Source: Maritalea porphyrae (lineage in GTDB: Bacteria > Pseudomonadota > Alphaproteobacteria > Rhizobiales > Devosiaceae). Taken from it: a stretch of 64,000 nt of DNA. The notes beneath the pieces are model-generated. The model was not told where the DNA came from. It searched no databases and saw nothing but the letters and a program-made list of their open reading frames with translations. The translations under genes and the position numbers were made by a program. This document shows positions 36,261 through 46,400 of the stretch, piece after piece; position 1 is the first letter of the stretch, and every line of letters starts with the position of its first letter. The stretch is taken from contig NZ_BSNI01000002.1 of assembly GCF_030159895.1 (NCBI RefSeq), positions 1,948,306-2,012,305 of the forward strand. The letters run 5' to 3'.

Positions 36261-38365
36261 CCTGCGCGGATCAGTGGGATCGCCAAGTCTTTTCTGAACA
36301 GATACAATAGCGTTCGGATTGCCTGACCCTCTTCACCCTGCAAGCCCGGATTGCGTTCCAATACGTCAATCGCATCTTCATGAGCAACTTCAAGCAAGTC
36401 TTTGTGAAAGTCCGGTATGGCGATTCTGAAGCCAGGCATGCCCGATTGTCGTGTGCCCAGCAAATCACCTTGACCTCGCAACTCAAGGTCTTTTTCGGCG
36501 ATCTCAAATCCATCTTCTGTCGCTCGGATGGTTATTAGTCGTGCTTCCGCCATTTCTGTAAGCTTTTCGCCGTGCAACAAAAGACAAGCTGATCTTTGGC
36601 TGCCACGTCCGACGCGCCCACGCAGCTGGTGTAACTGCGATAGGCCGAACCGTTCAGCATGTTCTATGATCATGATGGTTGCGTTTGGGACGTCTACGCC
36701 AACTTCAATTACGGTCGTGGCCACCAGTATAGAGAGTTCGTTGTTTTGAAAACGCTCCATAACGGCCTGTTTTTCGTCGGCCTTCATTCGACCATGCACA
36801 AGTCCAACGCGATTTCCGAAAACATTTGCGAGCGATTTATGTCGGTCTTCTGCCGAAATAACGTCTAGATTCTCGGACTCTTCAACCAAGGGGCAGACCC
36901 AAAACGCCTGCGCGCCTTCAGCGACTTTCGCCTTTAGTCGTGAAATGACGCGGTCATATTCGCTTGCGGCCAATACTGCAGTGTCGATTGGTTGACGGCC
37001 TGCTGGCTTCTCTTTGAGCAAACTGACATCCATGTCCCCAAAGTGCGTAAGTACAAGCGTTCGAGGGATAGGGGTTGCTGTCATCACCAGCAACTCTGTC
37101 TTGCGTCCCTTTTCAGAAAGCGCAAGCCGCTGGTGGACGCCAAAACGATGTTGCTCGTCGACAACGGTGAGCCCTAATGACTTAAAGAGAACGCTTGATT
37201 GGAAGAGCGCGTGCGTACCAACTACGATATCAATTTCGCCAGACTCAATACGCGCTTGGATAGCTCGACGTTCGCCAACCGGCATTTTTCCTGTCAAAAG
37301 AGCAGCTCGAAGACCTGCTTGTTCAGCAATTGCCGAAATGGTCGCATAATGTTGCGTTGCTAAAATTTCAGTGGGCGCCATCAAGGCACTCTGATGTCCA
37401 GCTTCAGCCATTGCGGCCATTGCCATTAAGGCGACAACTGTCTTGCCTGAGCCGACATCGCCTTGCACCAAGCGCGCCATCTTGCGGTTTGATTCTAGGT
37501 CCTTTTCAATGTCGAGCACGGCCTGATCCTGGCCTTCAGTAAGCGCAAAGGGAAGTGCACTGCGCACTTTTGCGGTGATTGTTCCATCAAGTTGCCGCTG
37601 AACACCACTTTCTCGTGTCATCGTCGCACGTACCAACTGTAGCGCCAGTTGACCCGCAAAATATTCATCATAGGCGAGGCGCGCGCGCGCAGCCCCTTCA
37701 ATTTTTGCGTCAGCCGGTGTCTTCGGGTTGTGCGTTTGATGCATCGCTTCACCAAAAGAGGGCCAACCATTCATTTGAATGCGTGCAGGGCTTATCCACT
37801 CTGGAACTGATGGCAGCTTTGACAATGCAAATTGCGTGACCAGCTGCAGTTTTTTGGAGGTTAATCCATGCGTGAGTGGGTAAACAGGTTCCACGAGCGG
37901 TAGCTCATCAAACTTGTCTTCGGCAACGATGTAGTCTGGGTGATTAAGTTGCGCCATGCCATGGTAAAACGTGACGGGTCCTGAAACGTAGCGTTTTTCG
38001 CCAACAGGCAAAGTTTTCTCAAGCCAGGAAGCACGACCAGCGAAATAGGAAATTGTGATTTCACCGCTCTCGTCATGCGCTTCAATCCGATAAGGCACCC
38101 GTTTGTTGTTGCGCGGCGGCGGTAAATGACGATCAATATGCAATAGAAATGTCGAAATCGCGCCTGGTTGCGCAAACTGAACGCCCGGTTGTTGCCTTCG
38201 ATCTATAATGCCAGACGGCATATGCATCAGCACGTCTAACAATACCGCATCTTGATTCTCTGGTGCACCAAAAAAGCTCGCCATTAGCTTGCTGAGCTGC
38301 GGGCCGACGCCTTTTACGGTGCTAACAGAAGCAAAAAGTGGGTTTAGAATGTCCGGGCGGGCCAA
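36257..38365 (-). CDS. recG: ATP-dependent DNA helicase RecG
   Basis: RecG remodels stalled replication forks and branch-migrates Holliday junctions. The 702-residue protein has an N-terminal wedge (OB) domain and a superfamily 2 helicase core: Walker A GDVGSGKT near residue 303, the DEQH box VVDEQHRFGVHQR, TATPIPRTL, and the QLRGRVGRGSQ motif VI. It is divergent from sdhE. Confidence 0.97.
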   Translation of the reverse strand: MARPDILNPLFASVSTVKGVGPQLSKLMASFFGAPENQDAVLLDVLMHMPSGIIDRRQQPGVQFAQPGAISTFLLHIDRHLPPPRNNKRVPYRIEAHDESGEITISYFAGRASWLEKTLPVGEKRYVSGPVTFYHGMAQLNHPDYIVAEDKFDELPLVEPVYPLTHGLTSKKLQLVTQFALSKLPSVPEWISPARIQMNGWPSFGEAMHQTHNPKTPADAKIEGAARARLAYDEYFAGQLALQLVRATMTRESGVQRQLDGTITAKVRSALPFALTEGQDQAVLDIEKDLESNRKMARLVQGDVGSGKTVVALMAMAAMAEAGHQSALMAPTEILATQHYATISAIAEQAGLRAALLTGKMPVGERRAIQARIESGEIDIVVGTHALFQSSVLFKSLGLTVVDEQHRFGVHQRLALSEKGRKTELLVMTATPIPRTLVLTHFGDMDVSLLKEKPAGRQPIDTAVLAASEYDRVISRLKAKVAEGAQAFWVCPLVEESENLDVISAEDRHKSLANVFGNRVGLVHGRMKADEKQAVMERFQNNELSILVATTVIEVGVDVPNATIMIIEHAERFGLSQLHQLRGRVGRGSQRSACLLLHGEKLTEMAEARLITIRATEDGFEIAEKDLELRGQGDLLGTRQSGMPGFRIAIPDFHKDLLEVAHEDAIDVLERNPGLQGEEGQAIRTLLYLFRKDLAIPLIRAG

Positions 38366-38491
38366 GGATTGTTCCTAGTTCTCGATGTTTTGAGCAATTT
38401 ATATTGATTTTCTGCTGGGCGGAAGGCTGACAAATCCAAATTAACCGCGTAAATGAAAGTTCCAATTCAGCAACGCATATGGTGGCAGCTT

Positions 38492-38779
38492 GTGACAAGT
38501 ACAAAACGTGAAAATCATCAGGATCGCCTGAAGAAAATCAAATACCGAGCGCACCACCGTGGCACCCAGGAGATGGATATTATCTTGGGCGGTTTTGTTG
38601 ACGGCGTTATCGCAGACTACAGTCCTGAGCAACTTGACGACCTTGAATCGTTGATGGGGGAAACAGATGCGGACCTGTATAATTGGATTATTGGCAAAGA
38701 GCCGCTCGACAAAGCCCCACATCCTGATTTGTTGAAACAGATTGCTAAATACCAACACAGTCGTGTTTCTGACGAATAA
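38492..38779 (+). CDS. sdhE: SdhE, succinate dehydrogenase FAD-assembly factor
   Basis: SdhE helps attach FAD to the flavoprotein of succinate dehydrogenase. The 95-residue protein has the family motif HRGTQEMDIILGGF near residue 22, with the conserved RGxxE. I prefer GTG (38492), which has GGTGG upstream and fits family length; an ATG at 38453 would add 13 residues and has no ribosome-binding site. Its stop overlaps the mfd ATG by one base. Confidence 0.9.
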   Translation: MTSTKRENHQDRLKKIKYRAHHRGTQEMDIILGGFVDGVIADYSPEQLDDLESLMGETDADLYNWIIGKEPLDKAPHPDLLKQIAKYQHSRVSDE

Positions 38780-41700
38780 TGGCAGACATCGACGAACATA
38801 CGCTTTCACATGATAAACGCTTAGACGTAAATGCGTTGTCGCCCAATCGGTTCATAACCGGAGTGCCTGACGGCATGCAACCGATTGAACTCGCGCGTCT
38901 GATTGAAAGCGAAAGTGCTGCCAATCCAGATCGAAAAGTGTCTGTCTGCTTTGTCGCGCGCGACGGTCGTCGGATGCAAAAGATGGCGGAGCTTATTAAG
39001 AAGCTGATGCCCGCACATAGTGTATATTTGTTTCCCGCTTGGGATTGCCTTCCGTATGATCGTGTTTCTCCCAACGCGGCTGTGTTGGCAGAGCGGATGA
39101 CAACATTGGCGGCACTTCGCAACGCTCAAACCAAAGGCGCTGTAGTTCTGACAGCTGTGAATGCTATTGTGCAGAAAACTGTTTCAACACAATTTGTTGA
39201 TGAGTTTTCTTTTAGCGTTACATCAGGTCAAGATGTGAAAACCGAAAAACTGGTTCAATGGGCCACAGTCAATGGCTATATGCGCGTGCCAACGGTGCGC
39301 GAGCCTGGCGAATATGCGGTTCGTGGCGGACTGATCGACTTGTTTCCGGCCGGGTTTGAGAACCCTGTGCGGTTTGACTTTTTCGGTTCAAGCCTAGAAA
39401 GCATTCGAACATTCGATCCCGAGACCCAGCGTACAATCGCCCAACAAAAGGCGGCAACAATGGTGCCGATGGGTGAAATTGTATTGCAGGATGAAACGGT
39501 TTCACGATTTCGACGTGGCTACACGGCCAGTTTTGGTGGCAATACCGCAAATGACCCCCTTTATGCTGCGATTAGTGCCGGGCAGCGTTTTGCAGGTATG
39601 GAACACTGGTTGCCGCTGTTCCATACCGAAATGGGCAGCCTTCCTGACTTTCTGGATCAAGCACCACTTGCGCTTGATGAACAAGCCAACCAGGCAATCG
39701 CCGAGCGTCGGACCCAAATTGCCGATTACTACGACGCGCGCCGGGAAGCATTTGAAGAAGGGGACGTAGGGTCAGTCTACAAACCCTTGCCTGCCGAACA
39801 GCTATATATGTTGGGCGACGAACTCGCGCTCGCAAATAATGCCGACGTGATTCAAATAACGCCGTTTTCGACGCTTGAGAGTGATCTCAAATCAAGTGAA
39901 AACCGGAATGGGCAGTTAGCGCCGAACTTTTCGAAAGAGCGACAAGCTGAGGATATCAACTTATTTGAAGCTGTCATTGCGACAACAAGAGCGCGCGCAA
40001 GAGATGGTCGCCGTGTCGTGATTGCTTGTTGGACAGAAGGCACGCGTGACCGCATGGCGCAGGTGCTTAAGGACCACGATGTCACCAAGACTAAGTTGAT
40101 CGAACACTGGCCTCAGGTTTCAACGCTAAATATCGGCGAAGTTGGTCTTATAGTTTTGGGGCTTGAAAGCGGCTTTGAAACCGAAGAAATCCTCGTTTTG
40201 TCTGAACAGGATATTCTTGGTGAACGGATTATTCGTGCCTCGAAACGTCGAAAGGGTGCTGAAGCACTTACCGAGGCCACGGGATTAGCTTCCGGCGATC
40301 TGGTCGTGCATGTCGACCATGGCATCGGCCGTTTCGTAGGGCTAAAGGCAATCGATGTGATGGGCGCACCGCATGATTGTGTGGAAATTGAGTATGCGAA
40401 AAATGATCGCCTTTATTTGCCAGTCGAAAACATTGAACTGCTTTCGCGATATGGGTCAGATGCAGGCGATGGGATTTTGGACAAACTTGGCGGCGTCGCC
40501 TGGCAAGCCAAAAAATCCAAACTCAAGAAACGCATCCGCGAAATGGCGGAACAACTCATTCAAATCGCTGCCGCACGTACAATGTCGAAGGGCGATGTGG
40601 TTGAACCACAAATGGGCGTTTATGAGGAATTCTGTGCGCGTTTTCCTTATGAGGAAACAGAAGACCAACTAACAGCTATCGATGCAATTTTTGGCGACCT
40701 TACGTCTGGTCGAGTGATGGACCGATTGGTATGTGGCGACGTTGGCTTTGGAAAAACGGAAGTTGCATTGCGTGCGGCCTTCGCTGTTGCTCTTTCTGGC
40801 AAACAAGTTGCGGTGGTTGTGCCCACGACATTGCTGGCGCGTCAGCACTTCAAAACGTTTTCTGAGCGGTTCGCCGACCTGCCTGTTCGTGTGCGCCAAG
40901 CTTCACGTTTGGTCTCGGCCAAGCAACTAAAATTGACCAAAGATGGCCTTGCCGATGGCAGCGTTGACATTGTCATTGGAACCCACGCATTGCTGGCAAA
41001 GACAATAAAGTTCAAAGACTTGGGGTTGCTTGTTGTCGATGAAGAACAGCATTTTGGCGTGGGGCACAAAGAACGACTTAAAGAGTTGAAGTCAAGCGTT
41101 CACGTTCTGACATTATCTGCAACGCCAATTCCGCGTACTCTTCAATTGGCGCTTACGGGTGTTCGTGATCTTTCATTGCTTGCAACCGCACCAGTTGATC
41201 GATTATCCGTTCGAAGCTTTGTTCTTCCGTTTGACCCGTTGGTCGTTCGTGAGGCGTTGCTGCGAGAGAAATACCGGGGCGGTCAATCTTTCTACGTGGT
41301 GCCGCGTATTAAAGACCAGGCTGAGATTGTTAGATTTCTCGACGAACACGTACCAGAAGTTTCCTACGTGGTCGCAAATGGTCAAATGCCACCTGGCGAA
41401 CTTGATTACATCATGAACGCCTTTTACGATGGGAAGTTTGACGTTCTCATCGCCACCACAATTGTCGAATCTGGGCTCGATATTCCGACAGCGAACACGT
41501 TGGTCGTTCACCGCGCAGATAACTTTGGACTTTCACAACTGCACCAAATACGTGGACGCATCGGCCGGTCAAAGATTCGCGCTTACGCCTTGTTCACCAC
41601 GCCAACCCATCAGAAACTTACTGATACTGCGACCCGACGACTGACGGTTCTACAGTCACTCGATAGCTTGGGGGCAGGGTTCCAACTGGCGAGCCACGAC

Positions 41701-42303
41701 CTCGACATACGTGGTGCCGGCAATATTTTGGGTGAAGAGCAGTCCGGGCACATCAAAGAAGTGGGCTATGAGCTTTACCAAGCAATGTTGGAAGAAGCCG
41801 TGGCCACGCTCAAAAGTGGCGGCAATTTGGACGAAGAAGACGGCAAGTGGTCTCCCCAGATTTCGCTTGGCATGCCGGTTATGATTCCAGAGACATATGT
41901 GCCAGATTTGCAAGTGCGGATGCAGCTCTATCGCCGGTTGGGCGATTTGACCGAGTCAGAGGAAATCAACGCCTTTGGTTCCGAGTTGATAGACCGGTTT
42001 GGTCCGCTACCTGAGGAAGTGCAGCATCTACTCAAAATTGTGTTGGTTAAATCACTTTGTCGAACTGCGAATGTCGAAAAAGTTGATGCGGGTCCCAAAG
42101 GTGCGGTCATCACCTTAAGGAACGGGATATTCCCAAATCCTCACGCATTGGTGCAACTGGTTGCAGATCCCAAAGAACACGCTAAAGTGCGCCCGGATCA
42201 AAAGTTAGTGTTTTCGCGTAATTGGCCCGACGCCAACAAAAAACTTATGGGGGCGGCAAGAATACTAACTCAATTGGCCAAGCTGGCGACTTCAGCTAGC
42301 TGA
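38779..42303 (+). CDS. mfd: Transcription-repair coupling factor
   Basis: Mfd removes RNA polymerase stalled at DNA damage and recruits UvrA. The 1174-residue protein has the UvrB-like N-terminal region, an RNA polymerase-interaction domain (residues about 505-580, HVDHGIGRFVGL), and a RecG-like motor: GDVGFGKTEVALRAAF near residue 653, VDEEQHFGVGHKERLK, SATPIPRTLQLA, and the C-terminal TRCF domain. It is translated just after sdhE (TAATG). Confidence 0.97.
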   Translation: MADIDEHTLSHDKRLDVNALSPNRFITGVPDGMQPIELARLIESESAANPDRKVSVCFVARDGRRMQKMAELIKKLMPAHSVYLFPAWDCLPYDRVSPNAAVLAERMTTLAALRNAQTKGAVVLTAVNAIVQKTVSTQFVDEFSFSVTSGQDVKTEKLVQWATVNGYMRVPTVREPGEYAVRGGLIDLFPAGFENPVRFDFFGSSLESIRTFDPETQRTIAQQKAATMVPMGEIVLQDETVSRFRRGYTASFGGNTANDPLYAAISAGQRFAGMEHWLPLFHTEMGSLPDFLDQAPLALDEQANQAIAERRTQIADYYDARREAFEEGDVGSVYKPLPAEQLYMLGDELALANNADVIQITPFSTLESDLKSSENRNGQLAPNFSKERQAEDINLFEAVIATTRARARDGRRVVIACWTEGTRDRMAQVLKDHDVTKTKLIEHWPQVSTLNIGEVGLIVLGLESGFETEEILVLSEQDILGERIIRASKRRKGAEALTEATGLASGDLVVHVDHGIGRFVGLKAIDVMGAPHDCVEIEYAKNDRLYLPVENIELLSRYGSDAGDGILDKLGGVAWQAKKSKLKKRIREMAEQLIQIAAARTMSKGDVVEPQMGVYEEFCARFPYEETEDQLTAIDAIFGDLTSGRVMDRLVCGDVGFGKTEVALRAAFAVALSGKQVAVVVPTTLLARQHFKTFSERFADLPVRVRQASRLVSAKQLKLTKDGLADGSVDIVIGTHALLAKTIKFKDLGLLVVDEEQHFGVGHKERLKELKSSVHVLTLSATPIPRTLQLALTGVRDLSLLATAPVDRLSVRSFVLPFDPLVVREALLREKYRGGQSFYVVPRIKDQAEIVRFLDEHVPEVSYVVANGQMPPGELDYIMNAFYDGKFDVLIATTIVESGLDIPTANTLVVHRADNFGLSQLHQIRGRIGRSKIRAYALFTTPTHQKLTDTATRRLTVLQSLDSLGAGFQLASHDLDIRGAGNILGEEQSGHIKEVGYELYQAMLEEAVATLKSGGNLDEEDGKWSPQISLGMPVMIPETYVPDLQVRMQLYRRLGDLTESEEINAFGSELIDRFGPLPEEVQHLLKIVLVKSLCRTANVEKVDAGPKGAVITLRNGIFPNPHALVQLVADPKEHAKVRPDQKLVFSRNWPDANKKLMGAARILTQLAKLATSAS

Positions 42304-42471
42304 CAGCCTATGCGATTTCTCTATGCTATCAACCATTTGCAAGAAAAATCGTTGGATTGAGGTCAGCGTCATGTTATTGCCCGAATTGAGGGTTCAAAAA
42401 GGGACGAAAATTTAGCGCGGCGAGTGATTGCGGAAATAACGTATCCTCGAGCGACGCAACCGGGAAAAGCA

Positions 42472-43116
42472 ATGCAAAAGATGAAGAACAAATTCTCACA
42501 ACTCGCAGCGATTGCCGCATTGGCACTGACCATTGGCACAGCAAATGCGCAGGATGCGGCTGAAAAGCCCAAAGTTAACCCGGAAGACAATTGGGTAAAA
42601 GTTTGCGACACGCTTAAATCTGGCGAGAAGGCTTGTATTGTTCGACAAGTCGTATTCGCTGGTACCACCAAGATTGGCGCATTCACCTTCCGTGATGATC
42701 CATCTTCAAAGAACCGCTATTTTGTGCAGGCAGAAATGCCGCTCGCAATTTCATTGTTGTTCAACCTAAAATGGCAGATCGATGGTGCGAAGCCCTTTTA
42801 CACGCCTTGGGCGACTTGCGATCCTACCAAGTGTACAAGCCATTCAAATATGCCAAAAGCCTTTCTCGAAGCGCTCAAGCGCGGAGCGAAGCTTACAATG
42901 ACGGCCAAGAATCGTGCATTTAAGGATTTGCCTGTTGCAATAGACCTAAATGGTTTTACAGCCGTTTATGAAGGCGACAAATTCTTGACGCCAACACAAT
43001 TCCAAAGTCAGATTTCTGGACAAAGCGCGTTGCAGCAGCAGTTGCAAGAAGCAGCTGAAAAAATCCGTCAGGAAAAGCAGGGCAGTGAGACACCTGCTAC
43101 ATCAGACGGCAACTAA
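42472..43116 (+). CDS. Invasion-associated locus B (IalB) family protein
   Basis: The 214-residue protein has a signal peptide with cleavage expected after ANA (residue 26) and an IalB domain: NWVKVCDT, RQVVFAGTTK, and a pair of Cys around ATCDPTKCT. The C-terminus is helical and Gln-rich (about residues 185-214). IalB was named from Bartonella, but the family is common in free-living Hyphomicrobiales and its role is unclear. ATG at 42472 is preferred; the longer frame lacks a signal peptide at its start. Confidence 0.88.
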   Translation: MQKMKNKFSQLAAIAALALTIGTANAQDAAEKPKVNPEDNWVKVCDTLKSGEKACIVRQVVFAGTTKIGAFTFRDDPSSKNRYFVQAEMPLAISLLFNLKWQIDGAKPFYTPWATCDPTKCTSHSNMPKAFLEALKRGAKLTMTAKNRAFKDLPVAIDLNGFTAVYEGDKFLTPTQFQSQISGQSALQQQLQEAAEKIRQEKQGSETPATSDGN

Positions 43117-43140
43117 ATTCGAATGCAGTATGAATTGCTT

Positions 43141-43166
43141 AAAAGGGTCGCACGCGCGGCCCTTTT
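43141..43166. terminator. Bidirectional terminator between ialB-like and ubiH-like genes
   Basis: AAAAGGGTCGC pairs with GCGGCCCTTTT (one T-G) around ACGC and is followed by T on the plus strand and preceded by A. It serves two convergent genes. Confidence 0.85.
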
Positions 43167-44311
43167 TAATTGCCCATACCAAATTGAAAAGCGAACTTTC
43201 GCAGTGGGGAAATGGTCTTAAGCGCCCAAACGCCTGTCTGGCGTAATCCCTGAGCTCCAACAAAGTCCGAAAGCAAAGAGCGAAACAGCCCGTCCACGAA
43301 GCCGCCTGTACGTCTTAGATCATGCTGACGTTGTTGATCGTACCGAATGCTTGCTTTCTCCGCCATTTCAACGCTGAAGCCTGGTTCCAACTCATCTATT
43401 GCTGAAACGAAGTTTTCAACGTCACGCAGACCTAGGTTTAGCCCCTGGGCCCCAATTGGTGGAAACGCGTGGGCGGCTTCGCCAACAAGCATGGCGCCGT
43501 TCTTGCCAACGCACGGCACTGATAAGTTGCTTAGTGGAAACACGAACGCTTTCGTCAAGGCCTTGGCATGGCCGAATAGGTGATGTGACTTTTCTTCGAG
43601 CGCACGCTCAAATTCATTTTGCGAACCTCGGGCTGCCGCAGCAACGATTTCGTGTTTGTCCAGCCAAACAAGATTGATTTTTCTATCGCCAGCGGGAACC
43701 AGCGTGAATGGACCATCTTCATAGTGAAATTCAACAGATGTCTCAGGCTCGACCCGCTCAAATTCGATGTCAGCGACAAGCGCGGATTGTCCAAACTCTG
43801 TCATATGCGACAAAAAACCAAGACTGTCGCGGACGCGTGATTTTTTCCCATCTGCACCCAGCACCATAGTTGCCGAGACCGCTCGGCCATCCTCAGTTTC
43901 TATCGCGTAACCTTCACCGACTCGTTTGATGCTTGAAACCACTGCATTGATAGATCGCTTCTTGGCAGATGTTTTGGAAAACGCACCAAGCAAGTCACTG
44001 TTCGCATAGTTGTAACCGAATGCGGCTCGACCGGTTTCAGCACTATCAAATAACGCTTCTGGCGCGCGCAATAGTCGATTGGTGGCGTCAATAATCCGGA
44101 TTTTCTGCAGTGGTGTGCCAAATGCAACGTCCCCTGCGAGCAGTCCTGAGGACTTCATGAAATCCACAGTAGGCATCATCAGCGCCGAAGTGCGATAGTC
44201 CTTAGCGAATTTGGGCGCAAAGTGAGCCACTTTGTGGCCGCGCTCGGCAGCCAATCGTGCAGCTGCGACGCCGGTTAATCCACCACCAATTACCGCAATA
44301 TCGTAATGCAT
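43166..44311 (-). CDS. UbiH/UbiF-family FAD-dependent monooxygenase
   Basis: The 381-residue flavoprotein belongs to the ubiquinone-ring hydroxylase group. The FAD dinucleotide motif is VIGGGLTGVAAARLA, the middle motif GADGKKSRVRDSLG, and the second FAD motif GEAAHAFPPIGAQGLNLGLRD. Alphaproteobacteria often use UbiL or UbiM variants with different ring positions, so I do not assign which carbon is hydroxylated. Confidence 0.9.
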   Translation of the reverse strand: MHYDIAVIGGGLTGVAAARLAAERGHKVAHFAPKFAKDYRTSALMMPTVDFMKSSGLLAGDVAFGTPLQKIRIIDATNRLLRAPEALFDSAETGRAAFGYNYANSDLLGAFSKTSAKKRSINAVVSSIKRVGEGYAIETEDGRAVSATMVLGADGKKSRVRDSLGFLSHMTEFGQSALVADIEFERVEPETSVEFHYEDGPFTLVPAGDRKINLVWLDKHEIVAAAARGSQNEFERALEEKSHHLFGHAKALTKAFVFPLSNLSVPCVGKNGAMLVGEAAHAFPPIGAQGLNLGLRDVENFVSAIDELEPGFSVEMAEKASIRYDQQRQHDLRRTGGFVDGLFRSLLSDFVGAQGLRQTGVWALKTISPLRKFAFQFGMGN

Positions 44312-44488
44312 TTCGCCACATCTTTTTGTTTTGACCTCGGCCTCTTATGCCTCATCTATTGACTTGTGCCAATTACTAGATTGCCGCAGTGGAGCGGTAT
44401 GTGGAGACGAAACACAGGTACTGCATACTGTCTCGAATTCAATTATGCTCCTTACTTAGTTCTGTTTAAGGATAAGGGATTCGCGATA

Positions 44489-45214
44489 ATGGAATGGATT
44501 TCAGACCCGGCCATTTGGGCCAGCCTTGCAACGCTGACTGTCATGGAGATCATCCTTGGCATCGATAATATTGTGTTTATCTCGGTGCTGGTTTCACGCT
44601 TACCTGAAAAACAAGCCGATCAAGCTCGAAAGATCGGGCTTGCGCTCGCGCTTTTTGCCAGAATTGTTATGCTTGCGTTGCTCGCTTGGATCATTGGGCT
44701 AACGCAGCCGCTCTTCACAGCTTTTGGTCATGACTTCGCTTGGCGTGACATAATATTGATATCTGGCGGGTTGTTCCTTTTGTACAAAGCAACGCATGAA
44801 ATCCACCAAGCCGTCGAAGATCCCGATGACCACGCGCCGAAATCAAAAGCAGGCGCTACATTTGCAGCAATTATTGGCCAGATCATAATCATCGACGTCG
44901 TGTTTTCTGTGGATTCCATTGTAACAGCGATTGGGATGGCACAACACGTGCCGGTTATGGTTGCTGCAGTGACTATTGCGATGATCGTCATGTATATTGG
45001 GTCCATACCGATTTCGAAATTCATCGCTGAACACCCAACGACTAAAATGCTCGCCTTGGCATTCTTGATGTTGATTGGCATGTCGTTGGTCGCCGATGGC
45101 ATAGGGTTCCATATTCCCAAAGGCTATATCTATTTTGCCATGGTGTTCTCGGTGTCAGTCGAATCGATCAATGTGTTGATTTCAATGCGCAAAAAGAAAC
45201 AAAGACAGGCCTAA
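44489..45214 (+). CDS. TerC-family integral membrane protein
   Basis: The 241-residue protein has seven or so membrane helices and the TerC signature LEIILGIDN-like segment MEIILGIDNIVFISVL near residue 20, with conserved acidic residues in membrane (DVVFSVDSIVTAIGM). Family members (Alx, YceF-like, TerC) are linked to manganese export or metallation of secreted proteins. The ATG giving MEWISDP is chosen as the normal N-terminus; 41 upstream in-frame codons look non-coding. Confidence 0.9.
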   Translation: MEWISDPAIWASLATLTVMEIILGIDNIVFISVLVSRLPEKQADQARKIGLALALFARIVMLALLAWIIGLTQPLFTAFGHDFAWRDIILISGGLFLLYKATHEIHQAVEDPDDHAPKSKAGATFAAIIGQIIIIDVVFSVDSIVTAIGMAQHVPVMVAAVTIAMIVMYIGSIPISKFIAEHPTTKMLALAFLMLIGMSLVADGIGFHIPKGYIYFAMVFSVSVESINVLISMRKKKQRQA

Positions 45215-45244
45215 ACCCAGAGACATGGGCGCATAGGCGAGGGG

Positions 45245-45273
45245 ACTTGCCTGTGCGTTCGCAAGTTTTCTTT
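45245..45273 (+). terminator. Probable terminator after terC-family gene
   Basis: ACTTGC (45245-45250) pairs with GCAAGT (45261-45266), extended by two G-U pairs, and is followed by TTTCTTT. The stem is short. Confidence 0.55.
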
Positions 45274-45391
45274 GCAGCCAAATCCCCTGTGATTGGCGAC
45301 ATTTGTTGCCCTTGTGGATTTATTCGATTTTTATCTAACATTTCCCCTTGCAACTTCGGTCTCACTGGGTTAGATCACGCTCCATCATTGC

Positions 45392-45482
45392 GGGTGGGTG
45401 GCAGAGCTGGTTGAATGCACCGGTCTTGAAAACCGGCGAGCGTGCAAGCGTTCCGGGGGTTCGAATCCCTCCCCACCCGCCA
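45392..45482 (+). tRNA. tRNA-Ser (UGA)
   Basis: A 91-nt class II tRNA has acceptor stem GGGTGGG/CCCACCC, anticodon stem CCGGT/ACCGG with loop CTTGAAA (anticodon UGA), a long variable arm, T loop GGGTTCGAATCCC-like and an encoded CCA. Confidence 0.97.
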
Positions 45483-45595
45483 TGATAAAATCCATACATC
45501 TATTGCAACTGATGTCTGATCAGACAAAGTTTCGTCCTGCGCTGAATTATCATCGGCGACCGAGATAAGTTTGTCTTGAGTTTCTTCCATATTCG

Positions 45596-45609
45596 TTTCA
45601 TATATGAAA
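45596..45609. promoter_or_regulatory. Palindrome before the IclR-family gene
   Basis: TTTCATATATGAAA is a 14-bp perfect palindrome ending 20 nt before the regulator's ATG. The position suits autoregulation, and TTTC/GAAA half-sites are seen with some IclR-family regulators. Confidence 0.45.
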
Positions 45610-45629
45610 GTGCGAAGAAAGAGGCACGT

Positions 45630-46400
45630 ATGGAACAGTCCGATAAATATAAGGCGCCAGCTCTTGATAAAGGTCTTGATATCATCGAGATCCTGGCATC
45701 TGAAGGAACCAGTCTTACGCAAGGGGAAATTGCAAGCAGGCTTGGACGTTCAGTCAGTGAAATATTTCGGATGCTACATGTACTGCGCAAACGTGGTTTG
45801 ATTGCGCTTGATGAGCAAAGTGATCGTTATCACCTCACCACTCACTTATTTGAGCTTGCTCACCGTATACCCATTGTCAAACGTCTTACTGTTGCCGCAG
45901 CTCCAGTAATGCAACAGCTCGCCAAGAAGTGTAACCAATCATGCCACCTTGCGGTTCGCTCAGAGCATAGCGTTGTAATTGTTGGGCAGGTCGATAATCC
46001 TGGCAACAATGTTCTAAGCGTTCGTATGGGGGCCCGAATTGATCTATGGCGCACTTCCTCTGGTCGGGTAATCTTGGCTAATAGCGATCCTGCGGAACTC
46101 GAAAACGCATTCAAGACAATTCCGCATCCGGATGGCATTTCAATTGCGACGTTGCGCAAAGAGCTAACCGAAAGCGCTCGGATGGGTTTTGAGCAAATGC
46201 AGAGCTTTGTCGTTAAAGGGGTTGAAAACATCAGCGCGCCAATTTTGGGGTTTGATGGTTTCGCTGCGGCGGCACTGACAATTCCCTACATAGGTCGTTT
46301 TCACGGCGGCGTACCCATAGAAGAATGTCGACAGCATTTGCTGGATGCCGCCGACACGATTTCGGTTCAGCTAGGTGGACCCGCTCGGCACAGCGACTAA
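45630..46400 (+). CDS. IclR-family transcriptional regulator
   Basis: The 256-residue protein has an N-terminal winged helix-turn-helix (LDIIEILASEG...LTQGEIASRLGRSVSEIFRMLHVL) and a C-terminal effector-binding domain of the IclR type. KdgR and similar members control sugar-acid catabolism, which fits the cluster that follows. ATG at 45630 is used; the frame is open 18 codons further upstream. It converges with the Gfo/Idh gene, overlapping by 4 nt. It is the only regulator in this cluster. Confidence 0.9.
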   Translation: MEQSDKYKAPALDKGLDIIEILASEGTSLTQGEIASRLGRSVSEIFRMLHVLRKRGLIALDEQSDRYHLTTHLFELAHRIPIVKRLTVAAAPVMQQLAKKCNQSCHLAVRSEHSVVIVGQVDNPGNNVLSVRMGARIDLWRTSSGRVILANSDPAELENAFKTIPHPDGISIATLRKELTESARMGFEQMQSFVVKGVENISAPILGFDGFAAAALTIPYIGRFHGGVPIEECRQHLLDAADTISVQLGGPARHSD

